From Lachnospiraceae bacterium (GTDB taxonomy: Bacteria; Bacillota; Clostridia; Lachnospirales; Lachnospiraceae): DNA of 47,646 nt. A program made the translations under genes and the position numbers. A model generated the notes under the pieces. It saw only the letters and a program-made list of their open reading frames with translations. It made no database searches and had not been told where the DNA came from. Positions 1 through 7,890 of the stretch are shown piece by piece (positions within the stretch are counted from its first letter, which is position 1; each line of letters begins with the position of its first letter). Where the stretch lies: assembly GCA_028724245.1 (NCBI GenBank), contig JAQYDI010000076.1:1-47646 (forward strand), read 5' to 3'.

Positions 1-1
1 T

Positions 2-1123
2 GGAAAAGCCAAAGCGGATCAGGGGCTTCCTGTTTTCAATTTGGCTATAGCATATGACAAGAATAACCGTGTCCCTCTTTTTTATGAAGAGTATCCCGGC
101 TCTATCAATGATGTATCGCAGTTTAAATATATGGTAGACAAAGTCGAGCAGTACAACTATAAAAATGTTGGCTTTATTCTGGACCGTGGATACTTCAGCA
201 AAGATAATATTCGATATATGGAGGAGAATAACCACCCATTTATCATCATGGTAAAGGGCCAGAAAGAGTTCGTATCCTCACTTGTTTCTGCACACCGTAA
301 TACCTTCGAAACAGACCGTGAGTGCTGCATTCGTTCCTACCGCGTATATGGAAAAACGGTCAGGTCGAAGTTATACGAGGACGATACCTGCGAAAGATAT
401 TTTCACATATTTTATAATCCATCAAAGCAGGCAGCAGAGCGCGAACAGCTTGAGCAGCTGATTGACAGGATAAAAACGTACCTTGATAAACACATAGGTG
501 AAAAGATCACTTTGCCTAAGACATACCAGGAACTGTTCACATTCAAATTTAACAGGAAAGGTGAATTTATTTCCTACTCTGAAAAAACAGATGTGATCAC
601 AAAACGCCTCGAATTATGCGGTTATTTCTGCCTGATCACTTCAGAAAAAATGACTGCATCGGATGCCCTGATCCACTACAAAGGCCGTGATATATCTGAG
701 AAACTTTTCAGTTCTGACAAATCTTTTATCGGTTCTAAAAGCATGAGGGTTCAAACTAATGAAGCACTTTCTGCAAAAATCTTCATTGAATTCATCGCAC
801 TGATCGTAAGGAATCGTATGTACAATCTACTGAAAGATACGCTTCTTAAAATGGAGGCGCGGCAGAATTACCTTACTGTGCCTGCATCGATCCGGGAACT
901 TGAAAAGATAGAAATGGTACGTCGAAACAAAGGGCAGTATCGACTGGATCATGCAGTTTCCAAAAGGCAGAGGACAATCCTCAGTGCATTTGGAATGGAC
1001 GACGATGACATACGTTCTCTGGCAAATGACATCAGCAACATGCTGGCGAATAACCAGTCACTATTATCAGAAACCAAGGAGGAAGACACCTATGAGCAGG
1101 ACACGTTCGATATCTTCGATTGA
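2..1123 (+). CDS. IS1634/IS4-type DDE transposase, 5' truncated by window edge
   Basis: The frame is open from base 2, giving about 373 residues; the true start and the first catalytic Asp lie outside. The translated beginning (GKAKADQGLPVFNLAIAYD) matches the RNase H-like core that follows the first Asp in this family. The second Asp is in ILDRGYFS (about 56 residues in from the edge). The family signature Y-(2)-R-(3)-E-(6)-K is exact in YKGRDISEKLFSSDK, with the catalytic Glu. The C-terminal part contains the usual helical tail. No internal stop or frameshift is seen, so the copy may be active. Family assignment to IS1634 within the IS4 group is from motif and layout; a search would settle the exact group. 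Confidence 0.88.
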   Translation, partial: GKAKADQGLPVFNLAIAYDKNNRVPLFYEEYPGSINDVSQFKYMVDKVEQYNYKNVGFILDRGYFSKDNIRYMEENNHPFIIMVKGQKEFVSSLVSAHRNTFETDRECCIRSYRVYGKTVRSKLYEDDTCERYFHIFYNPSKQAAEREQLEQLIDRIKTYLDKHIGEKITLPKTYQELFTFKFNRKGEFISYSEKTDVITKRLELCGYFCLITSEKMTASDALIHYKGRDISEKLFSSDKSFIGSKSMRVQTNEALSAKIFIEFIALIVRNRMYNLLKDTLLKMEARQNYLTVPASIRELEKIEMVRRNKGQYRLDHAVSKRQRTILSAFGMDDDDIRSLANDISNMLANNQSLLSETKEEDTYEQDTFDIFD

Positions 1124-1304
1124 TAATGAGATCAAAAAAGTTGAGGATGAACTTATCAAGGTTCAACAAAAGCAGGAGGCTCTTGAAGCCAGGCTGCTTG
1201 AACTACAAAAAGCAAAGCATGAGATAGAATCCAGACAGATCATGGATGCGTTCCATAACAGCGGCAAAAGCTTAAGGGAACTGATGATCTTTTTGGAAGG
1301 ATGA
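1092..1304 (+). CDS. Small coiled-coil protein encoded at the IS end (DUF4315-like)
   Basis: A 70-residue protein starting at ATG 1092 inside the last codons of the transposase in another frame. An AAGGAGG ribosome binding site stands about 10 bases upstream, so translation is probably coupled to the transposase. Residues 10-48 form a heptad-rich charged helix (EIKKVEDELIKVQQKQEAL and following) and the C terminus is a short amphipathic stretch ending in LRELMIFLEG. This layout resembles the small DUF4315-type proteins seen in clostridial mobile DNA. Function is unknown; it could be an accessory factor for transposition. The overlap with a good ribosome binding site makes it a real gene rather than a shadow. 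Confidence 0.6.
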   Translation: MSRTRSISSIDNEIKKVEDELIKVQQKQEALEARLLELQKAKHEIESRQIMDAFHNSGKSLRELMIFLEG

Positions 1305-1343
1305 AGGCCTGCCCCGAAAGGGGCAAAATGGTCTTTAGTGTAA

Positions 1344-1434
1344 CTTTCATGCAAAGTCCACAATATACAACAACGATGATTGCCAATTCTCTAATAATTT
1401 GAACTTTATAGCTTTCTTCTTTCGTCTGCTTCAT
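1344..1434 (-). pseudogene. Remnant of a polysaccharide operon gene cut by the IS, possibly an acyltransferase
   Basis: Just downstream of the SDR gene, ATG 1434 opens a frame beginning MKQTKEESYKVQIIRELAI followed by IVVVYCGLCM, then it runs into sequence of the insertion element and loses any family character. A polar start followed by IIR-x-LAI and a hydrophobic segment is what membrane-bound acyltransferases of the acyltransferase-3 family look like at the N terminus. The gene is therefore best read as the first 30 or so codons of a lost terminal operon gene. The precise junction and the acyltransferase label are inference from a very short sequence. Confidence 0.4.
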
Positions 1435-1457
1435 CTCTTATAGTCCCTATATTTATC

Positions 1458-2516
1458 TTATCCTATGAATCTCCATTTGAGGTATTTCAGCTTATTTTTA
1501 TATCCTGGAATTTCATTTAGCGGTGTAATTTCCCCTGCTATACGATCGCACCATGCCTCATACCTCGTATTACTATTAACCAGCCACTTTGGATTTTCCA
1601 AAAATTCGTCAAGGCACTCGCTAAGGCCATCAAAGCAAGACTTGTAATTATATTTTCCTCTTACAGATTCAATTTTCGAATTATCAAATGTTCTATCATA
1701 TAATCTATCGTACTTTATTTGCCAGGGATTCCATACCTTTTGTAAGTCTTTTGAATCCATTATCATTTTCACCTTTAGCTTTTTTCCAGTTTTTTGCTCA
1801 ATCTTTTCACAATAAAAATCCAGAATTTCACCCCAAGTGTGTGATTCCGCTGTTGTAATGTGAAAAGCCTGTCCATATGCCTGCTCGTTTCCAATCAGTT
1901 CAACAACTGCTCCAGCCACATCCGGCCCAAAAGTCAATGATGTTTTCTTATTTGCGATATCCTCTGGGAAAACAATAGTTCTTCCTTCTAACGCCCTTCG
2001 CAGCCAGTTTTCTTTTTCATAGACACCAAGTTGAATTCGATAAGCATTATAGGTAATATAAGGGCGGATAATTGTCCAATTTTTCTTCTTTGAACTAAAT
2101 AATAAATTTTCCTCTTTTCCCTTTGCAAGCCCATATTCATCTGTGGCTAGATATTCCGGATTTTTACAGACATCCACTAATCTCGGTGAATTTTCTCTTA
2201 TTGCTACGCTGGAGTCTGCATAGCATCTCGAAGAACTAAAGAAAAAATACTGGCTTGTGTGATTTAACAAACTATCCAGTCGCTGTTGAAATTCTTCTGT
2301 TCCATAAACCATGAAATCCACGATAGCATCATAATTCCTATTCATCAGCTTTTCAAAGAACACTGGATCTTTTGCATTTCCACATATATATGTAACATTC
2401 CCAGAATTTTGCTTCTGCGATCTGGTAGTCACATATACAGTATCTCCTCTTTGTGATAACAGCTTAACCAGAGGAACTCCCATCGCTCCTGTTCCACCTA
2501 AAACCAATACTTCCAA
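1458..2516 (-). CDS. NAD(P)-dependent epimerase/reductase of the extended SDR family
   Basis: A 352-residue protein beginning at TTG 2516, chosen because AAGGAGG stands 8 bases upstream. Residues 1-13 hold the Rossmann motif GGTGAMG for NAD(P) binding; residues 94-96 (SSS) supply the catalytic Ser region and Y128-GLA-K132 is the YxxxK active site. The rest resembles NmrA/epimerase-like proteins acting on nucleotide sugars. It follows the shortened ThDP protein by two bases, so the two are co-translated. In the known yersiniose pathway an SDR (YerF) reduces the ketone left by a ThDP enzyme (YerE); a comparable job is possible here but is inference. It could also be a simple 4-reductase or epimerase for the capsule sugar. 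Confidence 0.8.
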   Translation of the reverse strand: MEVLVLGGTGAMGVPLVKLLSQRGDTVYVTTRSQKQNSGNVTYICGNAKDPVFFEKLMNRNYDAIVDFMVYGTEEFQQRLDSLLNHTSQYFFFSSSRCYADSSVAIRENSPRLVDVCKNPEYLATDEYGLAKGKEENLLFSSKKKNWTIIRPYITYNAYRIQLGVYEKENWLRRALEGRTIVFPEDIANKKTSLTFGPDVAGAVVELIGNEQAYGQAFHITTAESHTWGEILDFYCEKIEQKTGKKLKVKMIMDSKDLQKVWNPWQIKYDRLYDRTFDNSKIESVRGKYNYKSCFDGLSECLDEFLENPKWLVNSNTRYEAWCDRIAGEITPLNEIPGYKNKLKYLKWRFIG

Positions 2517-2518
2517 AC

Positions 2519-3358
2519 TTATCCCTCCTTATAGATCATAAGAAGTCCTTTACTCTTACTTAAGACTATTCTTTTTACTTCATCTGATTTCAAACAATCA
2601 CCTTTAACCTCACACGTTTCGAATTTCATAGCTGCTGCGCAATCAAGAATCATCTTATTTCTCTCTGGAGACACAACAATGTAACAAACCAGATCATTCA
2701 TGTTGATATTTCCAAGCGTATTAATATCATGAATGAACTCATCTTCAGAAAACAGTCCAACATATTTTTTACGTTTTCTTGCTAAAGAGGCCCCCAGAAC
2801 ATTCGCCAGTGCTCCTTCATAGCAATCTGGCATTCCTCCATATACTACTTTTCCATTAAACTGAACTTCAGCCTTTTTTATGCCTTGCGAAACATACAAA
2901 TATGTATCTTCATCCAGTACAGAACTCAAAAACATTTGCAAAACATCGCATTCGATTTTTTCATGTCTTGGTTTTTCCGTAAGCAATTCAATATGCATCG
3001 GGAACTCACCGTCAAGAAGTTTCTGAACATCTGCATAATTTAATGCGGTGTAATGCCCTACTACAACATCATTTAATTCTCTTGTATAATCCAATTTTTG
3101 CCCGATAGTGATTAAGGCAACCGGAAGCTTTCTATAAAATGCTTCTGTCATGCCAGAAAAGGTACTTCTTGATGCGTTACCAGCATCCACACAAACTGCA
3201 ACTTTGTTTTGATTCTGTGCACAAATTCCCGTTGCTACATAAACTGCTGATCTGGCATCAACTACCGAAATGCAATTTGCCCCTTTGTTTTTACACTCCT
3301 GCACAAAGGGCATATTCTCTAAATCTGCTGTATAAATTAAAGTTGTCACTTCATCCAT
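2519..3358 (-). CDS. Shortened, catalytically degenerate paralogue of the adjacent ThDP enzyme
   Basis: A 279-residue protein that aligns by eye along both ends of the 567-residue neighbour but lacks the central domain. Residues 18-85 match its Pyr domain closely (VVDARSAVYVATG against AVDERAAAFMACG; TEAFYRKLPV against TEAYYRHLPV). The cofactor-activating Glu is replaced by Ala35. In the PP domain the Mg-ThDP motif GDLSFFYDIDTL becomes SEDEFIHDINTL (about residues 204-215) and the later Asn-Asn-Gly ligand region becomes VVSPE. It therefore should not bind or activate ThDP in its own right. Separated by one base from the upstream gene. Possible roles: regulatory or structural partner of the active enzyme, or a half-site in a heteromer. 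Role is inference; the residue losses are directly visible. Confidence 0.75.
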   Translation of the reverse strand: MDEVTTLIYTADLENMPFVQECKNKGANCISVVDARSAVYVATGICAQNQNKVAVCVDAGNASRSTFSGMTEAFYRKLPVALITIGQKLDYTRELNDVVVGHYTALNYADVQKLLDGEFPMHIELLTEKPRHEKIECDVLQMFLSSVLDEDTYLYVSQGIKKAEVQFNGKVVYGGMPDCYEGALANVLGASLARKRKKYVGLFSEDEFIHDINTLGNINMNDLVCYIVVSPERNKMILDCAAAMKFETCEVKGDCLKSDEVKRIVLSKSKGLLMIYKEG

Positions 3359-3359
3359 A

Positions 3360-5063
3360 TCATGAACCTCGGATTATTTTTTTTGCAATTCTGCCAACTG
3401 CACTCCTTTTCAATTTGGACTTCATTGAAGTATCCCTTTCAATGCTGTTCATCAACCTTAAGGCATCACTTTCATCCTTATCCGTTGTGAAAACCTCCAT
3501 CAGAACTGGAGCATTACTCTTTGATAACCAGTTATCTTTATGGACAATGAATTCTTCCTTGTTAACTGCGGAAAAATACCGTATTCCCAGATTATCACAG
3601 ATACTTCTGACAATATCCGGATTTTTAAAGCCATTATGGCCCTTCGCAGCCATAAATTTATCTGCATCTTCTCCGAAGTATGCTGCACGATGGTTATAAT
3701 TCTTAAATTCCGTACCAACACCATTGTTTATAAGCATAAAATGGACATTGGCTGGAATTTCATTAAACAATGTGTCTATATCATAAAAGAATGACAGATC
3801 GCCTACTATCATGAAATGTTCGATATTTTTATTCGCAATAGCAGAGCCAATAAAAGAAGAAACACAGCCATCAATCCCATATCCACCTGAGTTTGAATAG
3901 CACAAAACATTACTCGGCGTTTCAAAATAATTCCAAACGCGTAACGTATTCAAAATACTAAGATGGAGCACTGAATTTTCAGGAATATTTTGAGCAGTTT
4001 CCTTCGCAATCCACATATTAGAAAAAGGAAGCTCCGGTATTTGTTTTTCGAGTTTCTGTACAGCTTCATCGCATATTTTAATCAGTGTGTTGCCTTCATC
4101 ATTTCCAGTATAACGCTCAAAGAAATCTTTTTCTTCCATTTCAAAAACATAAGTAAGGTTTCGATAGGGATCTCTTATGACGCCATCTCTGTTGACACGC
4201 CAAGTTTCTTTTCCGTAAAAATTAAGGTAAGCTCCGTGAACATAGCCAATATATATAATCAAATCAAACTTTCTTGTTCCCAAGTCTTTTTCCTGGCTAT
4301 TTACAAAATTGGCCAAAAACCTATACTTGCCACGATAATTACTGATTTGATCACATATCACAACTGCATTATTTGTTTTGCAGAATTCATCGATTGCTGC
4401 TGTTTCCTCTGCAGTGAATTTTTCGTGCGCACCTACAAAGATTCCAATATTTCCTTTCGGTATTTTCGGAAAATCTTCATTTATGACTCTATGGATAACT
4501 CTATAACTGGGCAGTTCCCTGGTTATAAAATTGTTGGAGAATGTCGTAAACAAGTTAATATGAACAGGTCCATTTTCACCATGATGCAATTCAAGGATAG
4601 CATCATTGATGGCCGTTACTGTATACTGTTTATCCTCTTCGCAATGCACCGTTGGAATTTGGTAGCTTTTTTTTACCATATCTGGAAATTGCTCCGATCG
4701 ATCAATAACCTGCGCAACGTAATTTCCAACTCTTCCTTCATGCTGTGTCGATGTAACAGCAAGCACAGGAAGGTGTCTATAATATGCCTCTGTCAATCCC
4801 GGAATATAGTTTCTCGATGCTGTAGCTCCAGTGCAAGTCAGGACAACCGGCTCATTTGCCTCCTCTGCTAAACCACATGCCATAAAAGCCGCTGCACGCT
4901 CATCAACAGCGGAGTAAATTTCAAAATAAGGATCAAACTGAATAGATCCAACAAAAGAAATATTTGTGGTCCCTGGAGATGCAATTACTTTTCTTATACC
5001 GTGTGCCTTCAAAAGAGAAATCAGTACCAACGTATTAATTTCATCAGTATAATAATGATTCAT
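3360..5063 (-). CDS. MenD/acetolactate-synthase-like thiamine diphosphate enzyme
   Basis: A 567-residue three-domain ThDP enzyme. The Pyr domain carries Glu55 in VDERAAAF, the residue that activates the cofactor in this family. The PP domain carries the Mg-ThDP motif starting at Gly421-Asp422 (GDLSFFYDIDTL) and the downstream INNG. The overall layout and motif spelling are close to MenD, but the substrate loop SPGSRS of menaquinone MenD reads SPGTTN here and no other men genes are nearby. It starts one base after the Wzx stop codon. In a polysaccharide operon it most likely decarboxylates a 2-oxo acid such as pyruvate and adds the two-carbon unit to a sugar intermediate, as YerE does for yersiniose. 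Substrate is inference; ThDP chemistry is well supported. Confidence 0.8.
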   Translation of the reverse strand: MNHYYTDEINTLVLISLLKAHGIRKVIASPGTTNISFVGSIQFDPYFEIYSAVDERAAAFMACGLAEEANEPVVLTCTGATASRNYIPGLTEAYYRHLPVLAVTSTQHEGRVGNYVAQVIDRSEQFPDMVKKSYQIPTVHCEEDKQYTVTAINDAILELHHGENGPVHINLFTTFSNNFITRELPSYRVIHRVINEDFPKIPKGNIGIFVGAHEKFTAEETAAIDEFCKTNNAVVICDQISNYRGKYRFLANFVNSQEKDLGTRKFDLIIYIGYVHGAYLNFYGKETWRVNRDGVIRDPYRNLTYVFEMEEKDFFERYTGNDEGNTLIKICDEAVQKLEKQIPELPFSNMWIAKETAQNIPENSVLHLSILNTLRVWNYFETPSNVLCYSNSGGYGIDGCVSSFIGSAIANKNIEHFMIVGDLSFFYDIDTLFNEIPANVHFMLINNGVGTEFKNYNHRAAYFGEDADKFMAAKGHNGFKNPDIVRSICDNLGIRYFSAVNKEEFIVHKDNWLSKSNAPVLMEVFTTDKDESDALRLMNSIERDTSMKSKLKRSAVGRIAKKIIRGS

Positions 5064-6623
5064 TTACATATTCACCTTCTTTACAATAAAGTCAAGTTTT
5101 CCATGAAGCATCTTATTTACAAGCAAGACACTCTGCTTAAATTCACTTCTTCTGCTGTAAACTATCAAAAACACAACATTGGGAATAATTAGGCAAATAA
5201 TAAATCTTACAATCAATGTCACCCAAAGTCCAAAATTGATAAAATCACATACAAAAACAGAAATTACGCTTGCAACGATTGAAATCAAAACATAAAATGC
5301 TAAAGAAACCAAATATTTTCTCATGTTTTTCTTTTCAAACATTGTAGTAAACAAATTATGAAAAAGCCACGGCATACCAACTAAAAGCATGGATAACACA
5401 GTTGACAGAATGATTCCATATAATCCCCAAAACTGTACCATGACCAAGTTCATGCCTAAGTTAGCAATTGCTGTAACAAGTGGTCTAAATCTATCTTCAT
5501 GCCAAATACCTCCTGCATCCTTGTATGTATTAAGCAATTGATTCACTTCGCACACATAGAAATAGATGACAAAGCAGATAACGATAGAAAAATCCAGCAT
5601 CAGGTCTTTTCCAACCCACAACTCCATAAAAGGCTGATAAAGATTTAAAAAGCAGCAAGAACAGAATCCAGAAATCCAACAAATAATAAATGTAAACACA
5701 TTCAAATCTTTGAAGTTTTTTTCTTTTGTTTCAACAACCAAGCTATTTCCAATACCTGCTGTAACTGCCGAAAAAACGATCGTAACAAACCCTATAATTG
5801 AAGTCAGAATAAAATAGTAATTTTGATACACGGCCAACGCTGTCAAACCAAGAAATGCTGATATAACGATTGTGTCTGCTGAATTTACAATAATTGCTCC
5901 AATTTTAGAAGTAAACAAATCTCTTATTCTGCCATTAATTTTAGATATTTCTTGTTTCGGCAATTTCCCCATAGGACTAAACTGCGGATACAGTTTATCT
6001 GCAGCTACCGCTGTAGCAACATTAGTAATTGCCTGCGTCGCCAGCATAACAATGACATAAAAATAATAATTTTTGAAGGCCCATAAAACAAAAATCTGCA
6101 AGACGTATTGAATTGAATTTGTCACCAAAGTAACTTTACTAACGATATCCGTTCTCTGATGTGCCTGCAGAATACTGTTTTTATACGCAAATAACCAATA
6201 CGAAAGTACTGTAGCTGCAAGGTTTAGCAAATATAGAATATATAGATTGATATCTGAAGGTACTTCTCCTGAAATCAATTTCGGTATGAACGGTGTCAAA
6301 GATGCACCAACTACAGCAATTACCAAGCCAATAACTCTATAGTAGGTTCTGTATAGCTTCATCAGTGCGCAGATCGTAACTTCATCATCTTCTGCGATTG
6401 GTTTGTACATACTATAGACCATCGCGGATCCAACACCCAATTCCGCAAGGTTAAGGACTTGAAGAATGGATGTAAACAGTGAATTTAATCCAAGATACTG
6501 AACACCCATGAGATAAATCATGGCTGTACGCATTAAGAAAGGCACTATGATCTGGTATGCCTTTAAAATTACGCCAAAAATTATATTTCTTGTTGCATTT
6601 CTTGTTCTCTCTATTTTTGCCAC
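5064..6623 (-). CDS. wzx: Wzx-type polysaccharide repeat-unit flippase
   Basis: A 519-residue integral membrane protein starting at GTG 6623. It shows about 12-14 hydrophobic segments spread over its length and the N-terminal pattern of MOP-superfamily flippases (ARG-rich start, then VPFLMRTAMIYLMGVQYLGL). It would move the lipid-linked repeat unit from the inner to the outer face of the membrane for polymerisation by the Wzy protein encoded upstream. It lies between the pyruvyl transferase (15-base gap) and the ThDP enzyme (no gap). The gene symbol is functional rather than based on a particular orthologue. Confidence 0.88.
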   Translation of the reverse strand: MAKIERTRNATRNIIFGVILKAYQIIVPFLMRTAMIYLMGVQYLGLNSLFTSILQVLNLAELGVGSAMVYSMYKPIAEDDEVTICALMKLYRTYYRVIGLVIAVVGASLTPFIPKLISGEVPSDINLYILYLLNLAATVLSYWLFAYKNSILQAHQRTDIVSKVTLVTNSIQYVLQIFVLWAFKNYYFYVIVMLATQAITNVATAVAADKLYPQFSPMGKLPKQEISKINGRIRDLFTSKIGAIIVNSADTIVISAFLGLTALAVYQNYYFILTSIIGFVTIVFSAVTAGIGNSLVVETKEKNFKDLNVFTFIICWISGFCSCCFLNLYQPFMELWVGKDLMLDFSIVICFVIYFYVCEVNQLLNTYKDAGGIWHEDRFRPLVTAIANLGMNLVMVQFWGLYGIILSTVLSMLLVGMPWLFHNLFTTMFEKKNMRKYLVSLAFYVLISIVASVISVFVCDFINFGLWVTLIVRFIICLIIPNVVFLIVYSRRSEFKQSVLLVNKMLHGKLDFIVKKVNM

Positions 6624-6638
6624 TGTTACGCCCTCTTG

Positions 6639-7700
6639 CTAATAATTGTTAAGAGCCCCTTCCAAAAATCCAATCGACTTTTTGCGCTCTTCTTTCAGTA
6701 TTTCATCTGTATTAAAAAAATCACACTTTAACTCCAGCATTTTCAATTGATCTGTACTGTTCACCCTGCGCTCATTTAATTTAAACGTTTCTAACAAGGT
6801 ATCTAGTCTTGAAGACATCCTGCCATATCCTTCCTCATAAGGTCTTTCAAACACAATAAATGGTTTATGAAAAAGTATTGAAAAAACCGTACCATGGAAA
6901 GAATCCGTGAATACTGCCTCACTATTATATAGAAGCGATACAAATTCAGCAGGCCCTATCTTGTTTTTTATATCGCACGGTAGACTCATAATATCAATCA
7001 GCGCAATCCCCATCTCAGCAGCCTTTTTAGTGATATATGAATCGAATTCAGCAGTACGTATTCCAAGAAAGTAAGCTACGGCATACCTTTTCTTTATTTT
7101 CAGTTTGCTCTGATTGATTACAACTTTCCACTGCTCCACGGACAATAGCATTGTTGGATCCAATACCACTTCTGGACGAATGCAGACTAAACTTTCAACA
7201 ATATCTGCTGCCGATTTTTCCCTTACAGATACAGCTTTAAATGCGCTGATATGCCTTCTGTATCTATCAATCTCATTGTACGGTAATTCATCTAAACCTA
7301 TGCTGGCAGAATATGCAATTCTTTTCTCTTTTGATGCAAATGTCAAAAATTCTCTATCTGAATTAAATTCAAAGTTTGGATTCCAAATCTGGTCACTTCC
7401 TGCCACAAAATAGTCGTATTGAGTTCCCACGTCATTGTCCGCTGCTGTGTACCTGCTCCAACGAATATTTTGATCAAATAGATCCCAACATACTCCTGAA
7501 TATCTTTTCATAACAGGAGCAACAATTGTCTTAATCCATAGTTTGATTTTTCCTTTCAAATTATACTTTATTTCAACAGGTATTGTCTCAACCTGAACGT
7601 TCAACTTCCGCAAAGTCTCCTGCAGCGCATAGTTTTGAAGACGATTGCCGTAGTTGTAACTAATAATTGTTACGATTGCTATCTTTAATTTCTTTTCCAT
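6639..7700 (-). CDS. Polysaccharide pyruvyl transferase family protein
   Basis: A 353-residue protein of the WcaK/CsaB type. The family motif GSDQIWNPNF is present near residue 105 and TDSFHGTVFSILF near residue 270, with the His expected to be catalytic. The N terminus (KIAIVTIISYNYGNRLQNYALQ) is typical for members that act in capsule clusters. The known reaction is transfer of enolpyruvate from phosphoenolpyruvate to form a pyruvate ketal on a sugar. Many family members in clusters have not been tested, so the exact acceptor is unknown. It is preceded by a 190-base gap with several hairpins, unlike the tightly packed genes around it, so it may be separately regulated or have been added later. 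Confidence 0.85.
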   Translation of the reverse strand: MEKKLKIAIVTIISYNYGNRLQNYALQETLRKLNVQVETIPVEIKYNLKGKIKLWIKTIVAPVMKRYSGVCWDLFDQNIRWSRYTAADNDVGTQYDYFVAGSDQIWNPNFEFNSDREFLTFASKEKRIAYSASIGLDELPYNEIDRYRRHISAFKAVSVREKSAADIVESLVCIRPEVVLDPTMLLSVEQWKVVINQSKLKIKKRYAVAYFLGIRTAEFDSYITKKAAEMGIALIDIMSLPCDIKNKIGPAEFVSLLYNSEAVFTDSFHGTVFSILFHKPFIVFERPYEEGYGRMSSRLDTLLETFKLNERRVNSTDQLKMLELKCDFFNTDEILKEERKKSIGFLEGALNNY

Positions 7701-7740
7701 TTTCCAATTCTCTGCCTTTAAACACCTTTATCCTATATTA

Positions 7741-7823
7741 TTTACGGCGATGCCGTAAAAGTGGCTAAGAGCCACATAGTTACTGTATTTTAACTGAATA
7801 TTGCATTTCACTTATCAAGTGAA
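7741..7823. repeat. Cluster of three short perfect hairpins
   Basis: Within the gap between a GT2 gene and the pyruvyl transferase gene are three perfect inverted repeats in a row: 7741-7759 (8-bp stem TTTACGGC, loop GAT), 7761-7775 (6-bp stem GTGGCT, loop AAG) and 7807-7823 (7-bp stem TTCACTT, loop ATC). None is followed by a T-run on the coding (minus) strand, so they are not ordinary terminators. They look like a small palindromic repeat unit or an mRNA processing/stability element. Nothing else is recognised in 7701-7890. Confidence 0.6.
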
Positions 7824-7890
7824 TAAAAAAGAGCTTCCATTTGTGATAAAATTTAAGCAAACTTGACATTGTTCCGTGAATAATTCAAGC

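Larger units (their letters stand above)
1..1340 (+). mobile_element. IS1634/IS4-like insertion sequence, 3' part
   Basis: The element is cut by the left window edge, so its left terminal repeat is not visible. It carries a transposase and an overlapping small coiled-coil gene. A perfect 5-bp hairpin with a GAAA loop sits just after the last gene (1311-1324). The right boundary is not marked by a repeat I can recognise; it is placed near 1340 because a reading frame belonging to the neighbouring operon starts at 1434 on the minus strand and loses plausibility at about that point. Boundary is inference. Confidence 0.7.

Noticed and set aside
3990..4871. 293-codon plus-strand frame opposite the ThDP enzyme
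   Set aside because: Antisense to a gene with clear motifs; composition (Cys, Ile, Phe, Ser rich) is that of a reverse-frame shadow.
3360..5063. Menaquinone MenD
   Set aside because: The SPGSRS loop is altered and no menF, menH, menC or menE genes are nearby; position in a glycan operon argues for another substrate.
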